Shown here: positions 28,015-38,420 of the stretch, one piece after another
How positions within the stretch are numbered: position 1 is the first letter of the stretch
Layout: each line of letters starts with the position of its first letter
Source of the DNA: Streptomyces sp. NRRL S-87
GTDB lineage: Bacteria; Actinomycetota; Actinomycetes; Streptomycetales; Streptomycetaceae
Direction of reading: 5' to 3'
Assembly (NCBI RefSeq): GCF_000719335.1
Contig: NZ_JOGB01000048.1
Span: forward strand, 1-52,433
DNA: 52,433 nt
The notes under the pieces: model-generated
Told to the model about the DNA's origin: nothing
Seen by the model: only the letters and a program-made list of their open reading frames with translations
The model's database searches: none
Program-made: the position numbers and the translations under genes

Positions 28015-28896
28015 TCAGTTCTTCCGCACGATCTGGACGTCCAGCCCCACCTTCACGCTGGACCCGATGGCCGCGATGCCGTGCGCGAGCATGGACTGCC
28101 AGTTGAGGGTGAAGTCCTCGCGGTGCAGTTCCGTGCTCGCCCGGCAGGCGGCGCGGGCCTCCCCCTCCAGCCCCGTCCCGAGGCCGAGGTACTCGGTGTC
28201 GAGGGTCACGGAACGGCTCACCCCGTGCAGGGTCAGCGCACCCGCGACCGCCCAGCGGGTTCCGCTGCGGTGGATGAAGCGCTCGCTGTAGAACTCGATC
28301 GTCGGGTAGCGGGCGGCGTCGAGGAAGTCGGGCGAGCGCAGGTGGTCGTCACGCATGCGCACGCCCGTGTCGATGCTGGCCGCGTCGATGATCACGTGCA
28401 TGGAGGAGTCCTCCATGCGGCCGGCGATCCGCACCGCCCCCGCGAACGTGTTGAACCGGCCCCGGATCTTGGCCAGTCCGATGTGACGGGCCGTGAAACC
28501 CAGCGAGGAATGGGTGGGTTCGAGTTCCCAGTGCCCCGGCTCCGGCAGCAGGGGCGGGTCCACGTCCTCCAGGACGACGTCCCCGGGCCCCGGCCGGCCC
28601 CCGGCCACGAGCGACGTCGCCGCGTGGTACGGCGCGTAGCCCTCCGCCGTGACGGCCACGCGGTACTCGCCCTCCGGGACGACGGCGTGGAAGCCTCCGT
28701 ACGGGTCCGTCTCACCCGCCGTGACGCGGCGGCCGATCGGATCGGTCACCTCCAACGTGGCCAGCCGGACCGGCCGGTTGGCCCCGTCGACGACCCGTAG
28801 GCTGAACAGTGCCGCTGCCGGTGGCAGCGTCACCTCCTGCGTGTGGGTCGAACCGCCCGTGCCGGCCGTCTCATGCCCCCGTCGGCGACCGAACAT
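28015..28896 (-). CDS. YceI-domain protein with N-terminal Ig-like domain
   Basis: 293 residues, ATG at 28896. Residues about 28-105 resemble a carboxypeptidase-regulatory/Ig-like repeat (LFSLRVVDGANRPVRLATLEV, GGFHAVVPEGEYRVAVTAEGYAP). Residues 120-291 form a YceI lipocalin-like barrel: GHWELEPTHSSLGFTARHIGLAKIRGRF, the SIDTGVRMRDDHLRSPDFLDA core, ALTLHGVSRSV and the end DFTLNWQSMLAHGIAAIGSSVKVGLDV. YceI proteins bind isoprenoids or fatty-acid amides. No signal peptide or membrane segment is seen, so it is likely cytoplasmic, unlike the periplasmic E. coli founder. Unusual two-domain layout. Neighbours comEC and holA give no functional hint. Confidence 0.87.
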   Translation of the reverse strand: MFGRRRGHETAGTGGSTHTQEVTLPPAAALFSLRVVDGANRPVRLATLEVTDPIGRRVTAGETDPYGGFHAVVPEGEYRVAVTAEGYAPYHAATSLVAGGRPGPGDVVLEDVDPPLLPEPGHWELEPTHSSLGFTARHIGLAKIRGRFNTFAGAVRIAGRMEDSSMHVIIDAASIDTGVRMRDDHLRSPDFLDAARYPTIEFYSERFIHRSGTRWAVAGALTLHGVSRSVTLDTEYLGLGTGLEGEARAACRASTELHREDFTLNWQSMLAHGIAAIGSSVKVGLDVQIVRKN

Positions 28897-29063
28897 GTTG
28901 ATGCACCCCCGTGCTTGTCTCTGATCACGCTCCTTTGGCGAAAACGCATTCGATCATGCGGCCGACTTCGGGGCAAACAGCACGCGCCCTGTCCGGTTCC
29001 CCACTGTTGCCGTTCGCCTCCCGTGCGCCTCCCCTGCGCCCCCCGGTCGCCTGCCTTCCCCCT

Positions 29064-31766
29064 TCACCCCCCGCCCCGGACGACCTGGAGCGCCGCATGG
29101 TCGCCGAGGACGGCGAGGGGGCCGTCGGTGTCGGTGCGCACGACGGTGGCGCCCGTCGAGCGGAGCAGGTCGAGCGTCGCCGGGGCCGGGTGGCCGTAGC
29201 GGTTGGCCGCGCCCACCGGGACCAGGGCCAGGCGCGGGCGGACCCGTCGGATGAGGGCCGGGGACTGGTGGACCGAGCCGTGGTGGGCCACCTTGAGCAC
29301 GTCCACCGGACCCAGTTCCGGATGGGTCGTCAGCAGCTCCTCCTGGGCCGCCGGTTCGAGGTCACCGAGCAGCAGCAGGCTGAGTCCCGCCGTCCGGGCC
29401 AGCACGACGACGCTGGCGTCGTTCGGGCCGCCCGCCGGCGGCGGGGCACCGCTCGGCGGCCACAGGACCTGCCACTGCACCGCACCGACCCGGCGGTGCT
29501 CGCCGGCGGATCCCGGGAGCACCGGGATCCGGGCCGCGGCGGCGGTACGGCGTACGAACGCGGCCTGCTCCGCCGGCTCCTCGTACCCCGTGGCCTGGAT
29601 GGCGCCGACGGCCCGCCCGTCGAGGACCCCGGCCAGGCCGCCCACGTGATCGGCGTGGAAGTGCGTGAGCAGCAGGAGGGGCACCCGGGTGATCGACAAC
29701 TCGGTCAGACAGCGGTCCACCGGACCCGGGTCGGGCCCCGTGTCCACGACCACGGCCGTACCCGGGCCCGCCGCCAGGATCCCGGCGTCGCCCTGGCCCA
29801 CCGAGCACTGCACGTATCGCCAGTCCTCGGGCGGCCAGCCCGTCAGCACCCGGGTCAGCGGCACCGGCCGCAGGACCGCCAGGACGAGCGCCAGGACGGC
29901 CGCTGCGGAGAGCAGGCCCCGCGCCCACCGCGACCGCCGCCCGACCCCGCCCCGCCCTCCCCCCGGCCCCGGCGGGGCCGGCGGCCCGGACCGATCCCAC
30001 CGATCCCACCGATCCGACTGATCCGCCCGCCCCGACGCGCCGGCCCCGCCCGGCCCGCCCGTCCGATCCGGCGGGCCCGGCGCGCCCGGCGGGCCGGGTC
30101 CGTGCCGGCGCGCCACGCCCGCGGCGGTGAGCAGCGTCACCGTGGCGAGCAGGGCGCCGCCCGCCATGCCGCCCGGCCAGGCCAGTTCGGCTCCCGGCAG
30201 TGACGCTCCGGTGCGGGCCACGGCGGCGATCCAGTCCGCCGGGAACGCGGCGCACCGGGCCACCAGTTCTGCGACCGGCATGGCCACCGGCGCCACTGCC
30301 AGTGCGGCGAAGCCCAGGACCGTGGCGGGAGCGGCGGCCAGCTCGGCCAGCAGGTTGCAGGGCACGGCCACCAGGCTCACCCGGGCCGCCAGCACCACCA
30401 CGACCGGCGCGCACACGGCCTGGGCGGCCGCGGCGGCCGCCACGGCCTCCGCGAGCCGGGCGGGGACGCGGCGCCGCTGCAGCGCCGCGCTCCACCGGGG
30501 TCCGAGGGTGAGCAGGGCGCCGGTGGCCAGTACGGACAGCAGGAACCCGTAGCTCCGGGCCAGCCACGGGTCCCACAGCACGAGCAGCAGGACTGCCGCG
30601 GCCAGGGCGGGGACCAGGGACCGGCGGCGCCCGGTGGCGATCGCGAGCAGGACGACCGCCCCGCAGGCCGCCGCCCGCAGCACGCTCGGATCGGGCCGGC
30701 ACACGAGGACGAACCCGAGCGTGAGCGCCGCGCCGCACACCGCCGTGGCACGCAGGGACAGCCCCAGGCGCGGTGCCAGCCCGCCGCGCTCGGCGAGCGA
30801 GGCGCGCCCGGCCGGTCCGATCAGGAGGAACAGCACCACGGTGAGGTTGGAACCGGACACCGCCAGCAGGTGCACGAGGTCCGTCTTCCTGAAGGCCTCG
30901 TACAGGTCGGCGGGCACCCGTGAGGTGTCGCCCACCACCAGCCCCGGGAGGAGCGCGCGTGCGTCCGCCGGCAGGGCCCGGGTGGCCTCGCGCAAGCCGT
31001 CCCGCAGGGCGCCGGCGGCCCGCTGGACGGCGCTGGGCCCGGCGACGACGTCCGGCGGGACGGCCGTCCCCACCCGCAGGACGGCCACCGCACGTTCACC
31101 GGTGTCCCGGGCGGGCGCGAGGCGACCCGTCACGCGCACGCGGGTGGAGGGGAGCAGCCCGGCCCAGGCCTGGTGCCGTGCCATGACGAGCACGGGGGTG
31201 TGCGTGCCGATCCGCCCGTGCGCCACCCCCGCCCCGGAGGGCACCCCCGGCCCGGACGGCTTCCCCGGCCCGGACGGCTTCCCCGACCCGACGGCGCCCC
31301 GGTCCACCGCGGTCAGCTCGGCGTCGAGGAGTACGGCGGGCGGGCCGTTCCGCGGGCGGCGGGGGTCGGAGGTGACGGTGAGCTCCACCGACACGCGGGC
31401 GTGTTCGCGGGCCAGTCCCGGTACGGGTCCGGCGCGGGCGTCGGCGGCCCGCAGCCCGCCCGCGGCGGCGCCGGCGACGGCACTCAGCAGCACGGCGGCC
31501 AAGGCCGTGAGGCCGAGCCCACGACGCGAGCGGCGGGCCGCGACGGCCAGGAGGCCGCCGGCCAGGACCAGCCCGCCGGTCACACCGGCGAGGGTCTGGC
31601 CGGCGGGTGCCGTGAGGGCGAGCGCTGCCGCCCCCCATGCCGCGAGGGCGGGACCCACCAGCCTCAGGTCCGTCGGGCCCCCGTCCGGGGTCGCGGGCCC
31701 GTCCTCGGGCCGGCGTGACGCGGTGCGTGCCGAGCGCTGGTCCGGCGCCCGCCCCGGGCCGTTCAC
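29064..31766 (-). CDS. comEC: ComEC/Rec2-family DNA-uptake channel protein
   Basis: 900 residues, GTG overlapping the comEA stop (GTGA). Layout: N-terminal membrane helices and OB-like DUF4131 part (about 30-290), the competence domain with many helices (GLVVGDTSRVPADLYEAFRKTDLVHLLAVSGSNLTVVLFLL at about 275-315, to about 560) and a C-terminal metallo-beta-lactamase domain (VDTGPDPGPVDRCLTEL, LLLTHFHADHVGG). In competent bacteria it moves single-stranded DNA inward. Two low-complexity inserts stand out: a PSGPGKPSG-type collagen-like repeat in the OB part and a long GPPGAP...SDRWDRWDR linker before the MBL domain. Streptomyces are not classically competent, so the role here is open. Confidence 0.9.
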   Translation of the reverse strand: MNGPGRAPDQRSARTASRRPEDGPATPDGGPTDLRLVGPALAAWGAAALALTAPAGQTLAGVTGGLVLAGGLLAVAARRSRRGLGLTALAAVLLSAVAGAAAGGLRAADARAGPVPGLAREHARVSVELTVTSDPRRPRNGPPAVLLDAELTAVDRGAVGSGKPSGPGKPSGPGVPSGAGVAHGRIGTHTPVLVMARHQAWAGLLPSTRVRVTGRLAPARDTGERAVAVLRVGTAVPPDVVAGPSAVQRAAGALRDGLREATRALPADARALLPGLVVGDTSRVPADLYEAFRKTDLVHLLAVSGSNLTVVLFLLIGPAGRASLAERGGLAPRLGLSLRATAVCGAALTLGFVLVCRPDPSVLRAAACGAVVLLAIATGRRRSLVPALAAAVLLLVLWDPWLARSYGFLLSVLATGALLTLGPRWSAALQRRRVPARLAEAVAAAAAAQAVCAPVVVVLAARVSLVAVPCNLLAELAAAPATVLGFAALAVAPVAMPVAELVARCAAFPADWIAAVARTGASLPGAELAWPGGMAGGALLATVTLLTAAGVARRHGPGPPGAPGPPDRTGGPGGAGASGRADQSDRWDRWDRSGPPAPPGPGGGRGGVGRRSRWARGLLSAAAVLALVLAVLRPVPLTRVLTGWPPEDWRYVQCSVGQGDAGILAAGPGTAVVVDTGPDPGPVDRCLTELSITRVPLLLLTHFHADHVGGLAGVLDGRAVGAIQATGYEEPAEQAAFVRRTAAAARIPVLPGSAGEHRRVGAVQWQVLWPPSGAPPPAGGPNDASVVVLARTAGLSLLLLGDLEPAAQEELLTTHPELGPVDVLKVAHHGSVHQSPALIRRVRPRLALVPVGAANRYGHPAPATLDLLRSTGATVVRTDTDGPLAVLGDHAALQVVRGGG

Positions 31767-32851
31767 GGCCGCACCAGGGGGCGCAGGTCGGCGAAGCGGC
31801 GCTCACCGATGCCGTTGACCTGGCGCAGGTCCTCGACGGAGCGGAAACCGCCGCGGGCCGTACGGAAGTCGACGATGTGCTGGGCCAGGACCGGTCCGAC
31901 GCCCGGCAGGCCGTCGAGCTGGTCCACGGTGGCGGTGTTGAGGCTGACCGGAACACCGGGGCCGGCGGTCCCGCCGGCAGGACCGCCCGGCGCAGCGGGG
32001 GCGGCGGCCGGCTGCGGGACGCCGACCAGCACCTGTTCGCCGTCCACCAGGACCCGGGCCCGGTTGAGGCCGGTGGTGTCCGCACCCGGACGCACTCCCC
32101 CGGCGGCCGCCAGGGCGTCCTCGACCCGGGCGCCGGCGGGCAGGCGGCGGACGCCGGGATCCCGGACCTTGCCGGAGACGTCGACCACCACCGCGGACGG
32201 CGTGGGTGAGGGGCCCGCGGCAGGAGGCCCGGGAGGCGGAGCGGGAGCCGAGGACACGACCTCGGGCGCCGCCACCGCCTCCGGCCGACCGGCGACGGAC
32301 TGCTGGACGGCGAATCCGACCGCCACGAGCAGGACGACCGCGACGGCCGCCAGTGCCCGCGGTTCGAGCCCGCACCTGAGCTGCAGCCACAGGGGCAGCC
32401 GGTCGCCCACCCGCGCCCGGATCCGGTCCCGGAGCGGGAGGGGCGCCAGGGGCGGCAGGGGTGCGCCGCCGGGCGGTGGGAGGGGTGACGAGTCGTACGT
32501 CGGATCCTCCGCCTCGGCCGGCCCGGCGGCGTACGCAGCCGCGCCCCCCGCGGGGTCGTCGACCGCCGCGTGGTCGTCGACCGCCGGCGGGGCCGCGGAC
32601 GGTGGCAGGGGGTGCCGATCGGGGGGCGGATCCGGGGGCGTGGGCGCCGGTCGGGTCGGGAACAGCGCTTCGGCGCGGGCCCGTACCGCGGCGGGATCGG
32701 GCGTGGCGCGACCGCGACGGGCGGCGCGGCTGTCGGAGCCTGCGGCGCGGCCGGGGCCGCTGGTCGCGGGCGAGGCGGCCGTACGCGTGCGGAGCGGACG
32801 GGGGGCTCGTGCTGTGTGCGGCGTACCCGGCACGGGAGTTCGAAGAGTCAT
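31763..32851 (-). CDS. comEA: ComEA-family DNA-binding protein
   Basis: 362 residues, ATG at 32851. A long Pro/Ala-rich cytoplasmic region (1-150), one membrane helix at about 165-188 (ALAAVAVVLLVAVGFAV), an SLBB domain at about 220-275 (VVVDVSGKVRDPGVRRLPAGARVEDALAAAGGV) and a C-terminal helix-hairpin-helix region (300-362: VSLNTATVDQLDGLPGVGPVLAQHIVDFR, GIGERRFADLRPLV). ComEA captures double-stranded DNA outside the membrane. The long N-terminal extension is unusual compared with Bacillus ComEA (about 205 residues). Tightly coupled to comEC. Confidence 0.9.
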   Translation of the reverse strand: MTLRTPVPGTPHTARAPRPLRTRTAASPATSGPGRAAGSDSRAARRGRATPDPAAVRARAEALFPTRPAPTPPDPPPDRHPLPPSAAPPAVDDHAAVDDPAGGAAAYAAGPAEAEDPTYDSSPLPPPGGAPLPPLAPLPLRDRIRARVGDRLPLWLQLRCGLEPRALAAVAVVLLVAVGFAVQQSVAGRPEAVAAPEVVSSAPAPPPGPPAAGPSPTPSAVVVDVSGKVRDPGVRRLPAGARVEDALAAAGGVRPGADTTGLNRARVLVDGEQVLVGVPQPAAAPAAPGGPAGGTAGPGVPVSLNTATVDQLDGLPGVGPVLAQHIVDFRTARGGFRSVEDLRQVNGIGERRFADLRPLVRP

Positions 32852-33027
32852 GGCACAAGACGGTAGGGGCGGACGGGAATTCCCGGCCGGGCCGCCGTAA
32901 GTCTGTGGAAAGACTGCCGCTTGTGGATAACTCGGTCACCCGTGGGGGTGAGCCCACGAGGGCGGGGAGCGGGGGTGAGGGTGGGATCAGGCGTGCGGGG
33001 GCGGCTCGGTCGCCGCGCACCGGCGCG

Positions 33028-33873
33028 TCAGCGGGGCGAGACCACCGCGGCCAGCAGTCCCGGCCCGGTGTGCGCGCCGATGACCGCCCCGACCTCGCTC
33101 ACGTGCAGCTCGACGAGGCCGGGGACGCGTTCGCGGAGGTGCTCGGCGAGCTTCTCGGCGCGCTCGGGGGCGGCGAGGTGATGGACCGCGATGTCCACGT
33201 CGGCAGTGCCGGCGCGGTCGACGGCGAGTTCTTCGAGCCGGGCGATGGCCTTCGAGGCGGTGCGCACCTTCTCGAGCGCCTCGATGCGCCCGCCGTCGAG
33301 CTGGAGCAGCGGCTTGACGGCCAGCGCCGAGCCGAGCAGCGCCTGGGCGGCCCCGATGCGGCCGCCGCGGCGGAGGTAGTCGAGGGTGTCGACGTAGAAG
33401 AAGGCGGACATGCCCGACGCCCGCTTCTCGGCGGCCGCGACGGCGTCGTCGAGGGACCCGCCGGCCTCGGCGGTCTCGGCGGCGGCGAGCGCGCAGAAGC
33501 CGAGGGCCATGGCGACCATGCCGGTGTCCACCACGCGCACCGGCACGGGCGCGGTCTTCGAGGCGAGGACGGCCGCGTCGTAGGTGCCGGAGAACTCGGC
33601 GGAGAGGTGGAGCGAGACGATGGCGCTCGCGCCCTGGTCGGCGGCGGTCCGGTAGGCCCTGACGAACTCCTCCGGGCTCGGGCGGGAGGTCGTCACCGAG
33701 CGGCGCTTCTGGAGGGCGAGGGCGAGGGAGCGGGCGGAGATCTCGGTGCCCTCCTCGAGGGCTTCGTCGCCGATCACGACCGTCAGGGGCACCGCCGTGA
33801 TGTTGTGGCGCCGGATCGCCGGTCGGGGCAGGTAGGCCGTGGAATCGGTGACGATCGCGACATGGCGGGACAT
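33028..33873 (-). CDS. DegV-family fatty-acid-binding protein
   Basis: 281 residues, ATG at 33873. Starts VAIVTDSTAYLPRPAI, with TSRPSPEEFVRAYR, VSLHLSAEFSGTYDAAVLA, VVDTGMVAMALGFCALAAAETA and SAFFYVDTLDYLRRGGRIG, all conserved in DegV proteins. DegV (FakB-like) binds a single fatty acid; FakB partners hand it to the kinase FakA. No FakA is in this window. Cytoplasmic. Stands alone between comEA and the membrane coiled-coil gene. Confidence 0.93.
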   Translation of the reverse strand: MSRHVAIVTDSTAYLPRPAIRRHNITAVPLTVVIGDEALEEGTEISARSLALALQKRRSVTTSRPSPEEFVRAYRTAADQGASAIVSLHLSAEFSGTYDAAVLASKTAPVPVRVVDTGMVAMALGFCALAAAETAEAGGSLDDAVAAAEKRASGMSAFFYVDTLDYLRRGGRIGAAQALLGSALAVKPLLQLDGGRIEALEKVRTASKAIARLEELAVDRAGTADVDIAVHHLAAPERAEKLAEHLRERVPGLVELHVSEVGAVIGAHTGPGLLAAVVSPR

Positions 33874-34045
33874 GAGCGGGAGGTTACCGGGAGCGGAACC
33901 GGCGTGGCAGCTCGGGGGCGGTCCGCTGCGGGTCGCCGCGGCCGACCGGGGCCGGTTCGCAGCGCGGCGCGCAGGCGCCAGGGGAGGTGCACGGCACGCC
34001 GCCGCGGCTTCCGCTGCGGCCGACGGTCAGGCGGTTCCGGGCCGG

Positions 34046-34089
34046 GCCACGCCGCCAGGCCGTTTCGGCCACGCCGTCAGGCCGTTTCG
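34046..34089. repeat. 22-bp tandem duplication over the stop of the downstream membrane gene
   Basis: Copies at 34046-34067 and 34068-34089 differ at one position (CGCCGCCAGG versus CGCCGTCAGG). The second copy contains the stop codon of the gene ending at 34077; the first, having C for T, does not. A recent local duplication. The rest of the gap 33874-34076 holds nothing recognisable. Confidence 0.8.
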
Positions 34090-34880
34090 GGCCGACGCTT
34101 CGTCGCATGCCAGGGCGGGGCCGCGGTCGCGGCCGGGTCCGGGGCATGCAGGGCCTTCGGGGACCGGGCCGCGCCCGCGTCGGACGCCGCCGGTGCCGCG
34201 GGAGGGGCCTGCGTCCCGGGCCCCTCGTCCGCCCGACCCGCCGGCGCGCGGAGGGACTCGTCCGCCGGGCCGGCGGACGCCGCACCCGTCGACGCCGCGA
34301 GGGCGTCGTCCATGAAGTCCGGGGCGGCCGTCGAGGGGGACCAGTCGCGGAGCGCGTCCGACTCGACCTCGATCTGGGCGGTCAGGTGGGCGAGGTCGTC
34401 GTCGGCGAAGCGGCGGGCACGGTCGTGCGCGGCCCAGCGGAGGGAGTCGGCGGACCGGACGATGCGCTGCGTGCGTGCCCGCAGGTCGGGCAGCCGCTCG
34501 ATGACCTTGCTCTTGTCGGGCTCCTGCTCCAGCCGCTTCAGCTCCGCGTCCAGCTCCCGCCCGTGCGCGCTCAGCTGCTCGAAGAGCGCGAGCGACTCCT
34601 TCAGGGAGGGGTCCTCCCGGACGCCCTCGTGCAGCGCGGCCTGCGTGGCGCGCATCGAGGTCCGCAGGTCCAGGCGGAGCTGGGCCAGGGCGGCCCCGGT
34701 CCCGGCCTGCCCCAGGCTCCTGGCGCGCAGGGTGGTGTCCTCCACGGTGCGCCGGGCCTGCTCGATGCCGCGGTCGACGCCGCGCTTCGCCGCCCCGACG
34801 GCCTTGGCCGTGACGTAGACGCCCAGGCCCACGAAGGTGAAGAACACCAGCAGCACCAAGATCAGCAACGTGGCCTCCAT
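34077..34880 (-). CDS. Membrane-anchored coiled-coil protein of unknown function
   Basis: 267 residues, ATG at 34880. Residues 4-27 form one membrane helix (LLILVLLVFFTFVGLGVYVTAKAV). From 28 to about 175 the sequence is charged and helical with heptad character (GIEQARRTVEDTTLRARSLGQAG, ALHEGVREDPSLKESLALFEQLS, LDAELKRLEQEPDKSKVIERLPDLRARTQRIV). The last 80 residues are Ala/Pro-rich and disordered. Topology would place the coiled coil on one side of the membrane like a single-pass scaffold. I recognise no named family. It stands between degV and leuS. Cell-envelope or secretion scaffolding is possible but not shown. Confidence 0.8.
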   Translation of the reverse strand: MEATLLILVLLVFFTFVGLGVYVTAKAVGAAKRGVDRGIEQARRTVEDTTLRARSLGQAGTGAALAQLRLDLRTSMRATQAALHEGVREDPSLKESLALFEQLSAHGRELDAELKRLEQEPDKSKVIERLPDLRARTQRIVRSADSLRWAAHDRARRFADDDLAHLTAQIEVESDALRDWSPSTAAPDFMDDALAASTGAASAGPADESLRAPAGRADEGPGTQAPPAAPAASDAGAARSPKALHAPDPAATAAPPWHATKRRPETA

Positions 34881-34905
34881 CAGAGCTGTCCCTTCCCTGG
34901 TCCGA

Positions 34906-34980
34906 GCCGACCCGACCCGACACGACCGGACCCGATCCCATCACGTCCCGTCCGGTCCGGTCCGGTCCGGTCCGGTCGGC
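34906..34980. repeat. CCGAC/CCGGA tract with five TCCGG copies
   Basis: A degenerate CCGAC/CCGGA tract from 34906 leads into TCCGG repeated five times at 34951-34975. It lies upstream of the coiled-coil gene and downstream of leuS, resembling the tract after lepA. Confidence 0.75.
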
Positions 34981-35015
34981 CGCCCCGGTTCTGCGTCCCT
35001 TCCACCGTAAACGCG

Positions 35016-35058
35016 ACGGGCAGGTCGGGGGTTCCATTCGAACCCCCAACCTGCCCGT
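35016..35058 (-). terminator. leuS terminator hairpin
   Basis: Outer 10-bp stem (35016-35025 with 35049-35058, ACGGGCAGGT) and inner 8-bp stem (35027-35034 with 35040-35047, GGGGGTTC), one unpaired base on each side and a 5-base loop. Lies 32 bases after the leuS stop at 35091. Confidence 0.82.
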
Positions 35059-35090
35059 ACGGGATCTCCCTGAGAGACGGAGCGCCGGCG

Positions 35091-37955
<2,865 letters not shown>

Positions 37956-38007
37956 GATTCTTGAAGCTCCATCGATCGTCTCTGCCGTGGTTCCGCGCCA
38001 CCAAACG

Positions 38008-38031
38008 AAAAAGCCCCTCGCACAGGAGGGG
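38008..38031 (-). terminator. Attenuator terminator in the leuS leader
   Basis: On the minus strand CCCCTC (38031-38026), a 6-base loop and GAGGGG (38019-38014) are followed by C and then five T (38012-38008), a factor-independent terminator located about 50 bases BEFORE the leuS start and on its own strand. With the leucine leader peptide just upstream it forms an attenuator. Confidence 0.82.
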
Positions 38032-38075
38032 ACGCCGCGCCGATGCCGGCCCGCCGGCTGGGGGCCAGGTACTGA

Positions 38076-38114
38076 TCAGCGCGGCTCGGTAAGCAGAAGG
38101 CGTACGGCACGCAT
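38076..38114 (-). CDS. Leucine leader peptide of leuS (12 residues)
   Basis: ATG at 38114, stop TGA at 38078-38076. It encodes MRAVRLLLTEPR with three consecutive leucine codons (CTT CTG CTT); CTT is rare in this GC-rich genome, so stalling would be sensitive to charged tRNA-Leu. A TACCCT -10 ends six bases before the ATG, so the transcript should be leaderless. When leucyl-tRNA is scarce the stalled ribosome would keep the downstream terminator hairpin (38014-38031) from forming; when it is plentiful, transcription would stop before leuS. Leader-peptide control of leucine genes has been described in actinobacteria; the assignment to this sequence is mine. Confidence 0.78.
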   Translation of the reverse strand: MRAVRLLLTEPR

Positions 38115-38120
38115 GGCGTC

Positions 38121-38126
38121 AGGGTA
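38121..38126 (-). promoter_or_regulatory. -10 hexamer (TACCCT) of the leuS leader transcript
   Basis: TACCCT followed by GACGCC and the leader ATG. Six-base spacing indicates transcription starting at the A of the ATG. No clear -35 is visible in the GC-rich sequence upstream. Confidence 0.5.
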
Positions 38127-38168
38127 CCGCAGGGGTAACCGGCGCCGCGCAGGCGACCGCAGAACGAG

Positions 38169-38199
38169 AAGCGGGCCACCCGATCCGGGTGACCCGCTT
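38169..38199 (-). terminator. Terminator of the first tRNA-Ala gene
   Basis: AAGCGGGCCACCCG (38169-38182) pairs with CGGGTGACCCGCTT (38186-38199), 14 bp with one C/T difference that still pairs as G-U, and a 3-base loop. Nine bases beyond the tRNA 3' end. Confidence 0.8.
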
Positions 38200-38207
38200 G
38201 TTCACTG

Positions 38208-38280
<73 letters not shown>

Positions 38281-38420
38281 TCGCCCTGCTCGCCGCCCCG
38301 GTTCCCGTTCCGGTTTCCCTTGCCGGTTCCCCTTGGCGACGTCCCAAACATTACACGGTCACGGCCCAGGTCCAAAAATCGGTTTCCGCGGGAGCAGCCA
38401 TCCGCGCACTTCGCCCGATA

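Noticed and set aside
34077..34880. Phage shock protein A (PspA/Vipp1) homologue
   Set aside because: It has an N-terminal membrane helix and lacks the PspA helix pattern; only generic coiled-coil similarity.
37956..38130. T-box riboswitch upstream of leuS
   Set aside because: No recognisable T-box sequence or specifier loop precedes the terminator; the leucine-codon leader ORF explains the control better.
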